64,000 bases of DNA from Micromonospora coxensis (lineage in GTDB: Bacteria > Actinomycetota > Actinomycetes > Mycobacteriales > Micromonosporaceae), in the NCBI RefSeq assembly GCF_900090295.1, contig NZ_LT607753.1:4836001-4900000 (forward strand), given 5' to 3'. How positions within the stretch are numbered: position 1 is the stretch's first letter; each line of letters begins with the position of its first letter. The notes below the pieces were generated by a model, which saw only the letters and a program-made list of their open reading frames with translations, ran no database searches and was not told where the DNA came from. The position numbers were made by a program, and so were the translations under genes. Positions 55,140-64,000 of this stretch are shown in pieces.

Positions 55140-56038
55140 CCGCCGTCGCCCCGCCGCGTCCCCGCACGCAGGTGCGGCGCAACAAGCCGGCCCTGATGGG
55201 CCGGGCGCCGCAGGACACCCCGGCCGGCCTCGGGACGTACCTGCTGCTGGCCGTCACCATGCTCTTCGCGGCGTTCCCGCTGTACTGGATGTTCGTCATC
55301 GCCACCAGCAACGACGAGGCGCTGGCGAAGCTGCCGCCGGCCGTCGTGCCCGGCGACCAGTTCATGACCAACGTCGACGAGGTCTTCTCCCTCCAGGACG
55401 TCTACTTCGCCGCCTCGCTGGTCAACAGCCTCATCGTCTCCACCGTGGTGACCGCCTCGGTGCTCTTCTTCTGCTCGCTGGCCGGGTTCGCCTTCGCCAA
55501 GCTGCGCTTCGCCGGTCGCAACGCGCTGATGCTCTTCGTGATCCTCACCCTGACCGTGCCCAACCAGCTCGGCATCGTGGCGCTCTACATCGTGATGGGC
55601 AAGCTCGGCTGGAACGGCACCCTGCTCGCGGTCATCGCGCCCGGCCTGGTCACCGCGTTCGGCGTGTTCTACATGCGCCAGTTCATCGTCAACACGGTCC
55701 CCGACGAGCTGGTCGAGTCGGCCCGGGTCGACGGGGCCACCACCATGCGCGTCTACTGGAACATCGTGCTGCCGGCGATCCGTCCGGCGCTGGCCGTGCT
55801 CGGTCTGCTGACCTTCGTCGCCACCTGGAACGACTTCCAGTGGCCGCTGATCACGTTGAGCGGCACCGACTACCCGACCTCGATGGTGGCCATCTCCGAC
55901 CTGGCCAGCGGCAACTACGTCATCTACCGGCGGGTGCTGGCCGGCGCGTTCATCGCCACCGTGCCGTTGCTGATCATGCTCTTCATCGGTGGCCGGCAGA
56001 TCGTCCGCGGAATCATGGAAGGTGCGGTGAAGTCGTGA
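55136..56038 (+). CDS. ABC sugar permease, MalG type
   Basis: A 300-residue permease with six membrane helices. The EAA-like loop is ELVESARVDGATTMRVYWNI (about 193-212). It pairs with the MalF-type protein to form the membrane channel. ATG 55136 has AGGAG seven to ten bases upstream and overlaps the stop of the repeat ORF. Its own TGA overlaps the GTG of the beta-mannosidase gene. Confidence 0.94.
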   Translation: MTAVAPPRPRTQVRRNKPALMGRAPQDTPAGLGTYLLLAVTMLFAAFPLYWMFVIATSNDEALAKLPPAVVPGDQFMTNVDEVFSLQDVYFAASLVNSLIVSTVVTASVLFFCSLAGFAFAKLRFAGRNALMLFVILTLTVPNQLGIVALYIVMGKLGWNGTLLAVIAPGLVTAFGVFYMRQFIVNTVPDELVESARVDGATTMRVYWNIVLPAIRPALAVLGLLTFVATWNDFQWPLITLSGTDYPTSMVAISDLASGNYVIYRRVLAGAFIATVPLLIMLFIGGRQIVRGIMEGAVKS

Positions 56039-58527
56039 CCCGACAGACGGTGCACGAGGGCTGGACGCTGCGGGCCGTACCGGGGGAGCAGGTGCCGGCG
56101 CAGGTCGCCGGCCGGAGCGTGCCGGCCACCGTGCCCGGCTGCGTGCACACCGACCTGCTCGCCGCCGGCCTGATCCCCGAACCCTTCCTCGACGCCAACG
56201 AGACGCAGCTGACCTGGATCGGGCGCACCGACTGGGTCTACGAGACGACCGTCGACCACCAGCCGGGCGACGACGACCGGGTCGACCTGGTCTGCGCCGG
56301 CCTCGACACGGTCGCCACGATCACCCTCAACGACGTCCAGGTGGGCCGGACCGAGAACATGCACCGCGGCCACCGCTTCGACGTCACGTCGCTGCTGCGG
56401 CCGGGGGCGAACACCCTCACCGTCCGGTTCGACTCGGCGTACCGCTACGCCGAGGCCCACCGGGACCGGCTCGGCGACCGGCCGAACGCCTACCCCGAGC
56501 CGTTCCAGTTCATCCGCAAGATGGCCTGCAACTTCGGCTGGGACTGGGGCCCGACGCTGGTCACCGCCGGGATCTGGCAGGAGATCGGGCTGCACGCCTG
56601 GTCCACCGCCCGGCTCGCCACGGTCCGCCCCCTGGTCACCGTCGCCGACGGCGTGGGCCGGGTCCAGGTGCACGTCGAGGTCGAGCGCACCACCGACGTC
56701 CCGGTCACCGTCCGGGCCGCCGTCGCCGGCGGCGCCGCCGAGGTCGTCGTCGCGGCGGGGGAGCGTACGGCCGTGGCGACGGTCGAGGTCCGCGATCCCG
56801 AGCTGTGGTGGCCCCGGGGGTACGGCGCGCAGCCGCTGCACCGCCTCGACGTGACCCTCTGCGCCCCCGACGGCCGGGAACTCGACGCGTGGTCGCGCCG
56901 GATCGGCTTCCGCTCGGTACGCCTGGACACCACCCCGGACGCGCACGGCACCCCCTTCGTCCTGCACGTCAACGACGTGCCGGTCTTCGTCCGGGGCGTC
57001 AACTGGATCCCCGACGACCCGTTCCCGAGCCGGATCACCCGGGAGCGGCTGGCCCACCGGTTCGACCAGGCGGCCGAGGCCGGGATCAACCTGCTGCGGG
57101 TCTGGGGCGGCGGCCGGTACGAGTCGGCGGACTTCTACGAGCTGGCCGACGAGGCGGGTCTCCTCGTCCAGCAGGACTTCCTCTTCGCCTGCGCGGCGTA
57201 CCCGGAGGAGGAGCCGTTCGCCTCCGAGGTGGCCGCCGAGGCGACCGAGGCGGTTACCCGGCTCGCCGCGCACCCGTCGCTGGTGCTCTGGACCGGCAAC
57301 AACGAGAACATCTGGGGCTGGCACGACTGGGACTGGCAGGAGCCGCTCGCCGGGCGCACCTGGGGTCGGGGCTACTACCTGGACCTGCTGCCCCGCATCG
57401 TCGGCGAGCTGGACCCGACCCGCCCGTACTGGCCGGGCAGCCCCTGGTCGGGCAGCGACGACATCCACCCCAACGACCCGGCGCACGGCACCACGCACAT
57501 CTGGGACGTGTGGAACACCGACGACTACACCAAGTACCGGGAGTACGTGCCGCGCTTCGTCGCCGAGTTCGGCTACCAGGCGCCCCCGGCGTACGCGACG
57601 CTGCGTGGGGCGCTCTCCGACGAGCCGCTGGCGCACGACTCGCCCGGCATGGCGCACCACCAGAAGGCCGCCGACGGTGACGCGAAGCTCCAGCGGGGCC
57701 TGGACGCGCACCTGCCCACCCCGGCGGACTTCGACGACTGGCACTACCTCACCCAGCTCAACCAGGCCCGGGCGATCCAGCTCGGGGTGGAGCACTTCCG
57801 CTCGCACCGCGACGTCTGCGCCGGCACCATCGTCTGGCAGCTCAACGACTGCTGGCCGGTCACCTCGTGGGCGGCGATCGACGGCGACGGGCGGCGCAAG
57901 CCGCTCTGGTACGCGCTGCGCCGGGCATACGCCGACCGGTTGCTCACCGTCCAGCCCCGTGACGGCGGCCTGGCCCTGGTGGCGGTCAACGAGACCGGCC
58001 GGCCGTGGCGGGCGCCGGCGACGGTGACCCGGCTGACCCTGGCCGGCGAGCCCCGGGCCAAGACCGGGTACGAGCTGGACGTGCCGCCGTACGCGGCGGT
58101 GGCGCTGCCGCTGCCGGCGGACCTGGCTGGGCCGGAGGAGGCCACCCGCGAGCTGCTGGTGGCCGAGGCCGGCGACGAGGTGGAGCGGGCGCTCTGGTTC
58201 TTCGCCGAGGACCGCGACGCCCGCTGGCCGGCGGCCCGCTTCGACGCGACGGTCGAGCCGGTCGACGGCGGGCAGCGGGTCCGGGTGACCGCCCGGACGG
58301 TGCTGCGCGACCTGACCCTCTTCCCGGACCGGCTCGACCCGTCCGCCGAGGTGGACCGGGCGCTGGTCACCCTGCTGCCCGGGGAGTCGGCCACCTTCAC
58401 CGTGACGGCCGACGCGCCGCTGGACCCGGCGGCGCTGACCGCCCGGCCGGTGCTGCGCTGCGTCAACGACATCGCGGCAACGCCAACCACGGAAGAGGCG
58501 ACGATCACGGAAGGGGCGACGGCATGA
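56035..58527 (+). CDS. GH2 beta-mannosidase
   Basis: An 830-residue cytoplasmic glycoside hydrolase family 2 enzyme that cleaves mannose from the non-reducing end of beta-mannosides. VPGCVHTDLLAAGLIPEPFL and ACNFGWDWGPTL are beta-mannosidase signatures. The acid/base Glu is in WTGNNENIWGW (about residue 424) and the nucleophile Glu in FVAEFGYQAPP (about 510). There is no signal peptide, so it acts on imported sugars. The GTG overlaps the permease stop (GTGA) and the gene stop overlaps the next ATG, showing a tightly coupled operon. Confidence 0.94.
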   Translation: MTRQTVHEGWTLRAVPGEQVPAQVAGRSVPATVPGCVHTDLLAAGLIPEPFLDANETQLTWIGRTDWVYETTVDHQPGDDDRVDLVCAGLDTVATITLNDVQVGRTENMHRGHRFDVTSLLRPGANTLTVRFDSAYRYAEAHRDRLGDRPNAYPEPFQFIRKMACNFGWDWGPTLVTAGIWQEIGLHAWSTARLATVRPLVTVADGVGRVQVHVEVERTTDVPVTVRAAVAGGAAEVVVAAGERTAVATVEVRDPELWWPRGYGAQPLHRLDVTLCAPDGRELDAWSRRIGFRSVRLDTTPDAHGTPFVLHVNDVPVFVRGVNWIPDDPFPSRITRERLAHRFDQAAEAGINLLRVWGGGRYESADFYELADEAGLLVQQDFLFACAAYPEEEPFASEVAAEATEAVTRLAAHPSLVLWTGNNENIWGWHDWDWQEPLAGRTWGRGYYLDLLPRIVGELDPTRPYWPGSPWSGSDDIHPNDPAHGTTHIWDVWNTDDYTKYREYVPRFVAEFGYQAPPAYATLRGALSDEPLAHDSPGMAHHQKAADGDAKLQRGLDAHLPTPADFDDWHYLTQLNQARAIQLGVEHFRSHRDVCAGTIVWQLNDCWPVTSWAAIDGDGRRKPLWYALRRAYADRLLTVQPRDGGLALVAVNETGRPWRAPATVTRLTLAGEPRAKTGYELDVPPYAAVALPLPADLAGPEEATRELLVAEAGDEVERALWFFAEDRDARWPAARFDATVEPVDGGQRVRVTARTVLRDLTLFPDRLDPSAEVDRALVTLLPGESATFTVTADAPLDPAALTARPVLRCVNDIAATPTTEEATITEGATA

Positions 58528-60521
58528 GGCGCGACGGCACGAGGCGGCGGCTGGCCGGCGTACTGCTGGCCCTGGCCGGGCTGCTGGCGACGGTGGCCGC
58601 CGGCCCGGCGCAGGCCGCGCCCGGCGAGCGGCACGGCGACGGGTTCGTGGTCCGCAAGGGCGACCGGCTCTTCCTGGACGGTCGGCCGTTCCGGTTCGCC
58701 GGGACGAACAACTACTACCTGGAGTACAAGTCCCGGGCGATGGTGGACGACGTGTTCGCCGACGCCAAGGCGGCCCGGTTCACCGTGCTGCGGCACTGGG
58801 GCTTCCTCGACATCGGCACGCCGGGCGGCACCGACTCGGTCGCCGGCCCCTCCGACGGGGTCTGGTTCCAGTACTGGGACGGGGAGAAGCCGGCCTACAA
58901 CGACGGCCCGGACGGCCTCCAGCGCCTGGACTACGTGCTGTACGCGGCCCGCCGGGCCGGCATCAAGGTGGTCGTCCCGCTGGTCAACAACTGGCGCGAC
59001 TTCGGCGGCATGGACCAGTACGTCCGCTGGCGCGGCGCCGACCACCACGACGACTTCTACACCGACCCGGTGATCCGGGGCTGGTACCGCGACTGGGTCT
59101 CGCACGTGCTCAACCGGGTCAACCCGCTGACCGGGCTGGCGTACAAGGACGACCCGACGGTGCTGGCCTGGGAGCTGGCGAACGAGCCGCGCTGCAAGGG
59201 CTCCGGCGTCTACCCGCCCTCGCCCGACTGCACCACGGACACCATCACCGGCTGGGCCGACGAGATGAGCCGGCACGTCAAGTCGATCGACCGGCGGCAC
59301 CTGCTCGGCGTCGGCGACGAGGGCTTCTTCTGTGACGACCGCGCCGCGCAGGACTGGACGGTCAACTGCGGCGAGGGCGTCGACGCGGTGGCGCTGGCGA
59401 AGCTGCCGGCGGTGGACGTGATGGGCTACCACCTCTACCCGGACCACTGGGACAAGGACGCCGACTGGGGGGTCGCCTGGATCGAGCGGCACAGCCGGGA
59501 GGCCGAGCGGATCGGCAAGCCGGCGGTGCTCGGCGAGTTCGGCTGGGCCGACAGGGCCACCCGCAACCCGGTCTACCAGCGGTGGACCGATGCGGTGATC
59601 CGCAGCGGCGGGGCCGGCTTCCTCTACTGGATCCTCTCCGGGGTCCAGGACGACGGCACCCTCTACCCGGACTACGACGGCTACACCGTCTACTGCCCGA
59701 GCCCGGTCTGCACCACGCTGACCAACGCCGGCGACCGGATCCGGCGCGGCTGGCGCCCGCGCCCACCGGTCGCCGACCACGACGCCGCGACCACCCAGGC
59801 CGGCACGCCGGTCACCCTCACCCCGGCGGCCAACGACATCGCGTACGCCGGGCGGGTGCGACCGGCCACCGTCGACCTCGACCCGTCGGCGGACGGCCAG
59901 CAGCGCTCGGTCACCGTGACCGGTGGCACGTTCGCCCTGGCCACCTCGGGTGAGGTGACGTTCAGCCCGGCCGAGGGCTTCCAGGGCAAGGCGGTCGGTC
60001 ACTACACCGTCCGGGACACCGCCGGCCGGGTGTCGAACGTCGCCGACCTGACGATCACCGTCAAGCCGGCCCCGGGTGACCCGATCCGGCTCGCCTCCTG
60101 GGAGAGCGGGATCGAGGGCTGGGCGCCCGGGAACTGGCAGGCCGACGCCGGCACGGTGGCGCAGACCGCCGACTTCGCCACCGACGGCAGCCACGGACTG
60201 CGGGTCACCGCCACCGGCGGCGGCTGGTTCGGGGTGACCCTGCCCGCACCGGTCGACCTGTCCGCCAAGGGCACCCTCCGCTACGACCTGCGCACGTCCG
60301 CCTCGGCCGGCACCTCGTCCGCGATCGCCCTGCAGACCGGCTCCGGGTACGCCTGGTGCCAGTCGACCTTCGGCTGGGTGCCGCAGGCCACCACCACCAC
60401 GGTCGAGGTGAACCTGCTCGACCAGATGTCCTGCGACGCGGCGGCGCTGGCCGACGTACGCGGGGTGCTGGTCTGGGTCAGCCCCGGTACGCACGACCTG
60501 GACAACCTGCGCGCCGAGTGA
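58524..60521 (+). CDS. Secreted GH5 endo-beta-mannanase with C-terminal binding module
   Basis: A 665-residue exported enzyme. A Sec signal peptide (about residues 1-31, AGPAQA then APG) is followed by a GH5 barrel (about 40-410), acid/base Glu in AWELANEPRCKG (about 220) and nucleophile Glu in AVLGEFGWAD (about 338). A cadherin/Ig-like linker domain (about 415-515) and a carbohydrate-binding module-like jelly roll (LASWESGIEGWAPGNWQADA onward, about 525-665) follow. It should cut mannan outside the cell to feed the importer. ATG 58524 overlaps the beta-mannosidase stop. Confidence 0.9.
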   Translation: MRRDGTRRRLAGVLLALAGLLATVAAGPAQAAPGERHGDGFVVRKGDRLFLDGRPFRFAGTNNYYLEYKSRAMVDDVFADAKAARFTVLRHWGFLDIGTPGGTDSVAGPSDGVWFQYWDGEKPAYNDGPDGLQRLDYVLYAARRAGIKVVVPLVNNWRDFGGMDQYVRWRGADHHDDFYTDPVIRGWYRDWVSHVLNRVNPLTGLAYKDDPTVLAWELANEPRCKGSGVYPPSPDCTTDTITGWADEMSRHVKSIDRRHLLGVGDEGFFCDDRAAQDWTVNCGEGVDAVALAKLPAVDVMGYHLYPDHWDKDADWGVAWIERHSREAERIGKPAVLGEFGWADRATRNPVYQRWTDAVIRSGGAGFLYWILSGVQDDGTLYPDYDGYTVYCPSPVCTTLTNAGDRIRRGWRPRPPVADHDAATTQAGTPVTLTPAANDIAYAGRVRPATVDLDPSADGQQRSVTVTGGTFALATSGEVTFSPAEGFQGKAVGHYTVRDTAGRVSNVADLTITVKPAPGDPIRLASWESGIEGWAPGNWQADAGTVAQTADFATDGSHGLRVTATGGGWFGVTLPAPVDLSAKGTLRYDLRTSASAGTSSAIALQTGSGYAWCQSTFGWVPQATTTTVEVNLLDQMSCDAAALADVRGVLVWVSPGTHDLDNLRAE

Positions 60522-60531
60522 GCGTGTGACG

Positions 60532-60566
60532 GGCCGGCCGGTGGGTGGTCCCCACCGGCCGGCCCG
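60532..60566 (+). terminator. 15-bp perfect hairpin ending the mannoside operon
   Basis: GGGCCGGCCGGTGGG pairs exactly with CCCACCGGCCGGCCC across a five-base loop, 10 bp after the mannanase stop. Confidence 0.8.
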
Positions 60567-60750
60567 GCGTCGCGGGTGGGGTCCATCCGTGCGATCAGGT
60601 CCGTGGCGTGCGTGCCGGCCGCTGCGGGTGGAACCGGGGCCGCACCCCACGGTCGGACGCCGCCTCTTGCCGCCTCCCGCCGACAGCGCGCGGGTGCGGG
60701 TGCGGCTGTTGTCGTCAGGGCAGCAAGAAGTGCACCCGCACCGTGCCGAG
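60567..60750. other. Gap between mannanase terminator and ArsR control region
   Basis: GC-rich DNA with no plausible ORF, repeat or strong hairpin seen. Confidence 0.4.
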
Positions 60751-60755
60751 CTGCG

Positions 60756-60775
60756 ACTTGAACAATTATGCAAGT
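60756..60775. promoter_or_regulatory. ArsR-type operator ACTTG-N10-CAAGT
   Basis: An inverted repeat with AT-rich centre (AACAATTATG) in otherwise GC-rich DNA, 53 bp before the ArsR-type start. Spacing and composition fit the SmtB/ArsR operators. TTGAAC at 60758 may be a -35 within it. Confidence 0.55.
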
Positions 60776-60827
60776 GCTAAAGTCGTCATGGTGCGGCGCC
60801 GGCCGCACGGTGAGGGAGGCGACGGGC

Positions 60828-61166
60828 GTGTCGGTGCCGCTGTACCAGGCGAAGGCGGAGCTGTTCCGCACCCTCGGGCACCCGGTGCGCATCCGGGTCC
60901 TCGAACTGCTCCAGGACGGCCCGAAGCCCGTGCGCGACCTGCTCGCCGCGATCGACGTCGAAGCGTCCAACCTCTCCCAGCAGCTCGCCGTGCTGCGCCG
61001 CGCCGGCATGGTCACCACCTGGCGCGACGGCCCGCTCGTGATGTACGCCCTCAGCACCCCCGACGTCGCCGACCTGCTGGCCGCCGGGCGGCGCATCCTC
61101 GGCGCGGTGCTCACCGACCGGGACGGCCTCCTCGACGAACTGCGCGCCTCCGGAGGGGACCGGTGA
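60828..61166 (+). CDS. ArsR-family repressor of the SulP gene
   Basis: A 112-residue winged-helix regulator. AKAELFRTLGHPVRIRVLEL opens the domain and EASNLSQQLAVLRRAGMVTT (about residues 44-63) is the recognition helix. It lacks the CxC metal motif of ArsR and has no Cys, so it likely senses something other than arsenic. GTG 60828 has GGGAGG eight bases upstream; the frame is open to 60768. It is coupled to SulP (GTGA). Confidence 0.88.
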   Translation: MSVPLYQAKAELFRTLGHPVRIRVLELLQDGPKPVRDLLAAIDVEASNLSQQLAVLRRAGMVTTWRDGPLVMYALSTPDVADLLAAGRRILGAVLTDRDGLLDELRASGGDR

Positions 61167-62932
61167 GCGGTGCCGCGGTCGGCCACGGCGCGGACCCGGC
61201 CGTGGCACCGCGGGCGACCCCATCCCCGCAGCGCCCGCCCGCGCCGGAGCAGACCCCGGGCGCAGGCCACCGGGACGTCCTCCGCGTCGTCCGCGACCGT
61301 GTCCTCGGTCTGCTCCCCGGCCGCGCCGACTGGGTGGCGGTGCGCCGCTCACCCCGCCGGGACCTGCTCGCCGGCCTGACCGTGGCGGTGGTGGCGCTGC
61401 CGCTCGCCCTGGCCTTCGGCGTCACCTCCGGGCTGGGCGCGCAGGCCGGCCTGGTCACCGCCGTCGTCGCCGGCGCGGTGGCCGCGATCTTCGGCGGCTC
61501 CAACCTCCAGGTGTCCGGCCCCACCGGGGCGATGACCGTCGTGCTGGTGCCGGTGGTGCAGCAGTTCGGCCCGACCGGGGTGCTGATGGTCGGCGCACTG
61601 GCCGGGCTGATCCTCGTCGCCCTGGCGTTCGCCCGCCTCGGCCGGTACGTCCGCTACCTGCCCACCCCGGTGATCGAGGGCTTCACCGCCGGCATCGCCG
61701 TGGTCATCGCCCTGCAACAGGTGCCCGCCGCGCTCGGCGTCACCGACGCCCACGGCGAGCGGGTCTGGGCGGTGGCGGCCGACGCCGTCGCCCGGTTCGT
61801 CGTACACCCCCGGCCGGCGGCCGTCGCGGTGGCCCTCGGCGTCGCGGCGTTGATGCTGCTCGGCGCCCGCTGGCGGCCCGGCCTGCCGTTCTCCCTGCTC
61901 GGCGTCGGCGCCGCGACGGTGCTCGCCGAGACCGTCCCGGTCGACCTGGTCCGCATCGGCGCGCTGCCCCAGGGACTGCCCGCGCCGTCGCTCGGCTTCC
62001 TCGACCCGGGCGCGCTCGGCGTGCTGCTGCCCTCCGCGCTGGCGGTGGCCGCCCTCGCCGCCCTGGAGAGCCTGCTGTCGGCCACCGTGGCGGACGCCAT
62101 GACGGTCGGCGAGCGGCACGACCCGGACCGGGAACTCTTCGGCCAGGGCCTGGCCAACCTCGCCTCCCCGGTCTTCGGCGGCATCCCGGCCACCGCCGCC
62201 ATCGCCCGCACCGCCGTCAACGTCCGCGCCGGGGCGTCGTCCAAACTCGCCGCCCTCACCCACGCGGTCGCCCTGGCCGGGATCGTGCTGGCCGCCGCGC
62301 CGCTGGTCGGCCGGATCCCGCTCGCCGCCCTGGCCGGCGTGCTGCTCGCCACCTGCGTACGGATGGTCGAGGCCGGCTCGCTCTGGGCGTTGGCCCGGGC
62401 CACCCGGGGCGACGCGCTGGTGCTGGTGCTCACCTTCGCCGTCACCGTCGTCTGGGACCTGGTCACCGCCGTCGCGGTCGGCGTCGGCGTCGCGGTGGTG
62501 ATCGCCCTGCGGGCCGTGGCCCGCAGCGCCAAGTTGGAACAGGTCCCCCTCGACCAGGGCGAACACAGCGCCGAGGAGCACGCGCTGCTCGCCGAGCACA
62601 TCGTCGCCTACCGGCTCGACGGGCCGCTCTTCTTCGCCGCCGCCCACACCTTCCTGCTGGAACTCTCCGAGGTCGCCGACGTGCGGGTGGTGATCCTGCG
62701 GATGTCCCGGGTCAGCACCGTCGACGCCACCGGCGCGCAGGTGCTCGGCGACGCGATCCGGCGGCTGCGGGGGCGCGGGATCACCGTGCTGCTCTCCGGC
62801 ATCACCCCGGGGCACGACCAGGTGCTCACCACCCTCGGGGTGGCCGAGGAGCTACGCCGGGAGGGGTTGGTCTTCCCGGACACGCCGTCGGCCATCCGAC
62901 ACGCCCGCACCCTGGCCCTGGCGGCACACTGA
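61163..62932 (+). CDS. SulP-family anion transporter with STAS domain
   Basis: A 589-residue SulP transporter with about 12-14 membrane segments (residues about 60-460) after a Pro/Ala-rich N-terminus. PLALAFGVTSGLGAQAGLV and VSGPTGAMTVVLVPV are SulP core motifs; a STAS domain (FFAAAHTFLLELSEV, about 490-580) closes it. Substrate may be sulfate, bicarbonate or another dicarboxylate. GTG 61163 overlaps the ArsR stop, so the repressor and transporter form one operon. It is convergent with ilvD. Confidence 0.92.
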   Translation: MSGAAVGHGADPAVAPRATPSPQRPPAPEQTPGAGHRDVLRVVRDRVLGLLPGRADWVAVRRSPRRDLLAGLTVAVVALPLALAFGVTSGLGAQAGLVTAVVAGAVAAIFGGSNLQVSGPTGAMTVVLVPVVQQFGPTGVLMVGALAGLILVALAFARLGRYVRYLPTPVIEGFTAGIAVVIALQQVPAALGVTDAHGERVWAVAADAVARFVVHPRPAAVAVALGVAALMLLGARWRPGLPFSLLGVGAATVLAETVPVDLVRIGALPQGLPAPSLGFLDPGALGVLLPSALAVAALAALESLLSATVADAMTVGERHDPDRELFGQGLANLASPVFGGIPATAAIARTAVNVRAGASSKLAALTHAVALAGIVLAAAPLVGRIPLAALAGVLLATCVRMVEAGSLWALARATRGDALVLVLTFAVTVVWDLVTAVAVGVGVAVVIALRAVARSAKLEQVPLDQGEHSAEEHALLAEHIVAYRLDGPLFFAAAHTFLLELSEVADVRVVILRMSRVSTVDATGAQVLGDAIRRLRGRGITVLLSGITPGHDQVLTTLGVAEELRREGLVFPDTPSAIRHARTLALAAH

Positions 62933-62933
62933 G

Positions 62934-62954
62934 CCACCGTCCGGCCGTCGGTGG
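62934..62954. terminator. Short hairpin between SulP and ilvD
   Basis: CCACCG pairs with CGGTGG across nine bases between two convergent stops. Weak. Confidence 0.4.
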
Positions 62955-62962
62955 GTGGCGGC

Positions 62963-64000
62963 CTACTCCGGCACCCTCCGGTACGCGCCGTCGCTGGCCG
63001 AGGTGGCCATCGAGGCGTACGCGCGCAGCGCCGCCGACACCGGCCGCTGCCGGTCCACCGGCGTGTACGGCCGGTCCCGCTTCTCCTCGGCGACCCGGCG
63101 CGCCTCCAGCACGTCGTCGGCCACGTTCAGCGCGATCGACCGGCCCGGGATGTCGATGACGATCTCGTCGCCGTCGCGCACCAGCGCGATCAGCCCACCG
63201 GAGGCCGCCTCGGGGGAGACGTGCCCGATGGAGAGCCCGGAGGTGCCGCCGGAGAACCGGCCGTCGGTGAGCAGCGCGCAGGCCCGGCCCAGTCCCCGGC
63301 CCTTGAGGAACGAGGTGGGGTAGAGCATCTCCTGCATGCCGGGGCCGCCCTTCGGGCCCTCGTACCGGATCACCACGACGTCGCCGGCGACGACCTCCTT
63401 GGCGAGGATGGCGGTGACGGCGTCGTCCTGCGACTCGTAGACCTTGGCCGGGCCGCGGAAGGTCAGGCACTCCTCGGGCACCCCGGCGGTCTTGACCACG
63501 CAGCCGTCGGGCGCGAGGTTGCCGTGCAGGATGGCCAGCCCGCCGTCGGCGCTGTACGCGTGCGTACGGTCGCGGATGCAGCCGCCGGCGGCGTCGGTGT
63601 CCAGCGACGACCAGCGGTTGGTGGTGGAGAACGGCTGGGTGGTGCGCACCCCGCCCGGGGCGGCGTGGAACAGCTCGACGGCCTCCGGCCTCGGTGACCC
63701 GCCGCGCACGTCCCAGTCGGCGAGCCACTGCGCCAGGCTGGGGGAGTGCACCGCGCGCACGTCCCGGTGGAGCAGCCCGGCCCGGTCCAGCTCGCCGAGG
63801 ATGGCGGGGATGCCGCCGGCCCGGTGCACGTCCTCCATGTGGTACTGCGGGGAGTTCGGGGCGACCTTGGCCAGGCAGGGCACCCGGCGGGAGATCGCGT
63901 CGATGTCGGCCACGTCGAAGTCCAGCTCGGCCTCGCGGGCGGCGGCGAGCAGGTGCAGGATCGTGTTTGTCGACCCGCCCATCGCCACGTCGAGGGCGAC
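62963..64000 (-). CDS. ilvD: Dihydroxy-acid dehydratase (5' end outside window)
   Basis: The visible 345 codons are the C-terminal part of IlvD, which dehydrates 2,3-dihydroxy acids in valine, isoleucine and leucine synthesis. [72 protein letters not shown] and [20 protein letters not shown] are IlvD signatures; the Cys in PCLAKV is probably one of the Fe-S ligands. The start lies beyond the right edge. It is convergent with SulP. Confidence 0.97.
   Translation of the reverse strand, partial: VALDVAMGGSTNTILHLLAAAREAELDFDVADIDAISRRVPCLAKVAPNSPQYHMEDVHRAGGIPAILGELDRAGLLHRDVRAVHSPSLAQWLADWDVRGGSPRPEAVELFHAAPGGVRTTQPFSTTNRWSSLDTDAAGGCIRDRTHAYSADGGLAILHGNLAPDGCVVKTAGVPEECLTFRGPAKVYESQDDAVTAILAKEVVAGDVVVIRYEGPKGGPGMQEMLYPTSFLKGRGLGRACALLTDGRFSGGTSGLSIGHVSPEAASGGLIALVRDGDEIVIDIPGRSIALNVADDVLEARRVAEEKRDRPYTPVDRQRPVSAALRAYASMATSASDGAYRRVPE

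Overview
The window is chromosomal DNA from a very high-GC actinobacterium, most likely a Micromonospora or close relative (Micromonosporaceae). This is inferred from base composition, heavy GTG start use, the wholly actinobacterial gene set, and a housekeeping order (etfB-etfA ... cysteine desulfurase-mnmA-MetE-like-ligA ... gatC-gatA-gatB) that I recall from mycobacteria in the same relative order. No rRNA, tRNA, CRISPR array, insertion sequence, integrase or prophage gene was seen.

Layout. 1-9.8 kb: mixed small transcription units: two divergent ABC ATPases, a PfkB sugar kinase, a GlxA-type regulator facing a rhodanese, a coiled-coil protein, two alpha/beta hydrolases, and a cluster of DoxX/DUF6232-like membrane proteins around an NTF2-like protein. 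9.9-14.4 kb: enoyl-CoA hydratase, an IlvG-like ThDP enzyme and a DrrAB-type exporter. 14.4-17.2 kb: small membrane proteins (PLDc_N, two DUF202) head to head with a GNAT operon, then a tiny Cys-rich protein. 17.4-22 kb: etfBA and a large P2-type cation ATPase. 22.1-25.2 kb: an ECF sigma factor and its zinc anti-sigma factor, divergent from a DUF4397 surface protein and class F sortase. 25.4-39.5 kb: the conserved housekeeping block (sulfur transfer, tRNA thiolation, MetE-like protein, NAD ligase, GatCAB) with accessory insertions (VOC, ADP-ribosylglycohydrolase, membrane-tethered PemK/MazF, a GGDEF-EAL protein with a split EAL domain). 39.6-48.3 kb: an AceE-like ThDP enzyme, metallophosphoesterase, sugar-dehydrogenase lipoprotein, GAF-SpoIIE phosphatase, 2-hydroxyacid dehydrogenase and a PH-domain protein. 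48.5-51.1 kb: a second GGDEF-EAL protein. 51.1-60.5 kb: a mannan/mannoside utilisation locus (LacI regulator, ABC binding protein, two permeases, GH2 beta-mannosidase, secreted GH5 mannanase). 60.8-64 kb: ArsR-SulP operon and the 3' part of ilvD, convergent.

How genes work together. The mannan locus is a coherent system: a secreted GH5 enzyme cuts mannan, the lipoprotein and permeases import oligosaccharides (the ATPase must be encoded elsewhere), cytoplasmic GH2 releases mannose, and the LacI protein presumably controls a consensus-like promoter upstream of the binding-protein gene. The sigma/anti-sigma pair probably drives the DUF4397-sortase pair.

The most unusual structures are short repeats seated exactly at stop/start overlaps inside operons. 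A 57-bp (19-codon) sequence is repeated about three times between the two mannoside permease genes, and a related 80-bp insert lies between gatC and gatA. Each insert is a complete mini-ORF whose start overlaps the upstream stop and whose stop overlaps the downstream start, so translational coupling is preserved. Many genes also show a -10-like TANNNT hexamer 5-8 nt before the start codon, typical of leaderless transcripts, including one that would make a six-codon mini-ORF coupled to mnmA.
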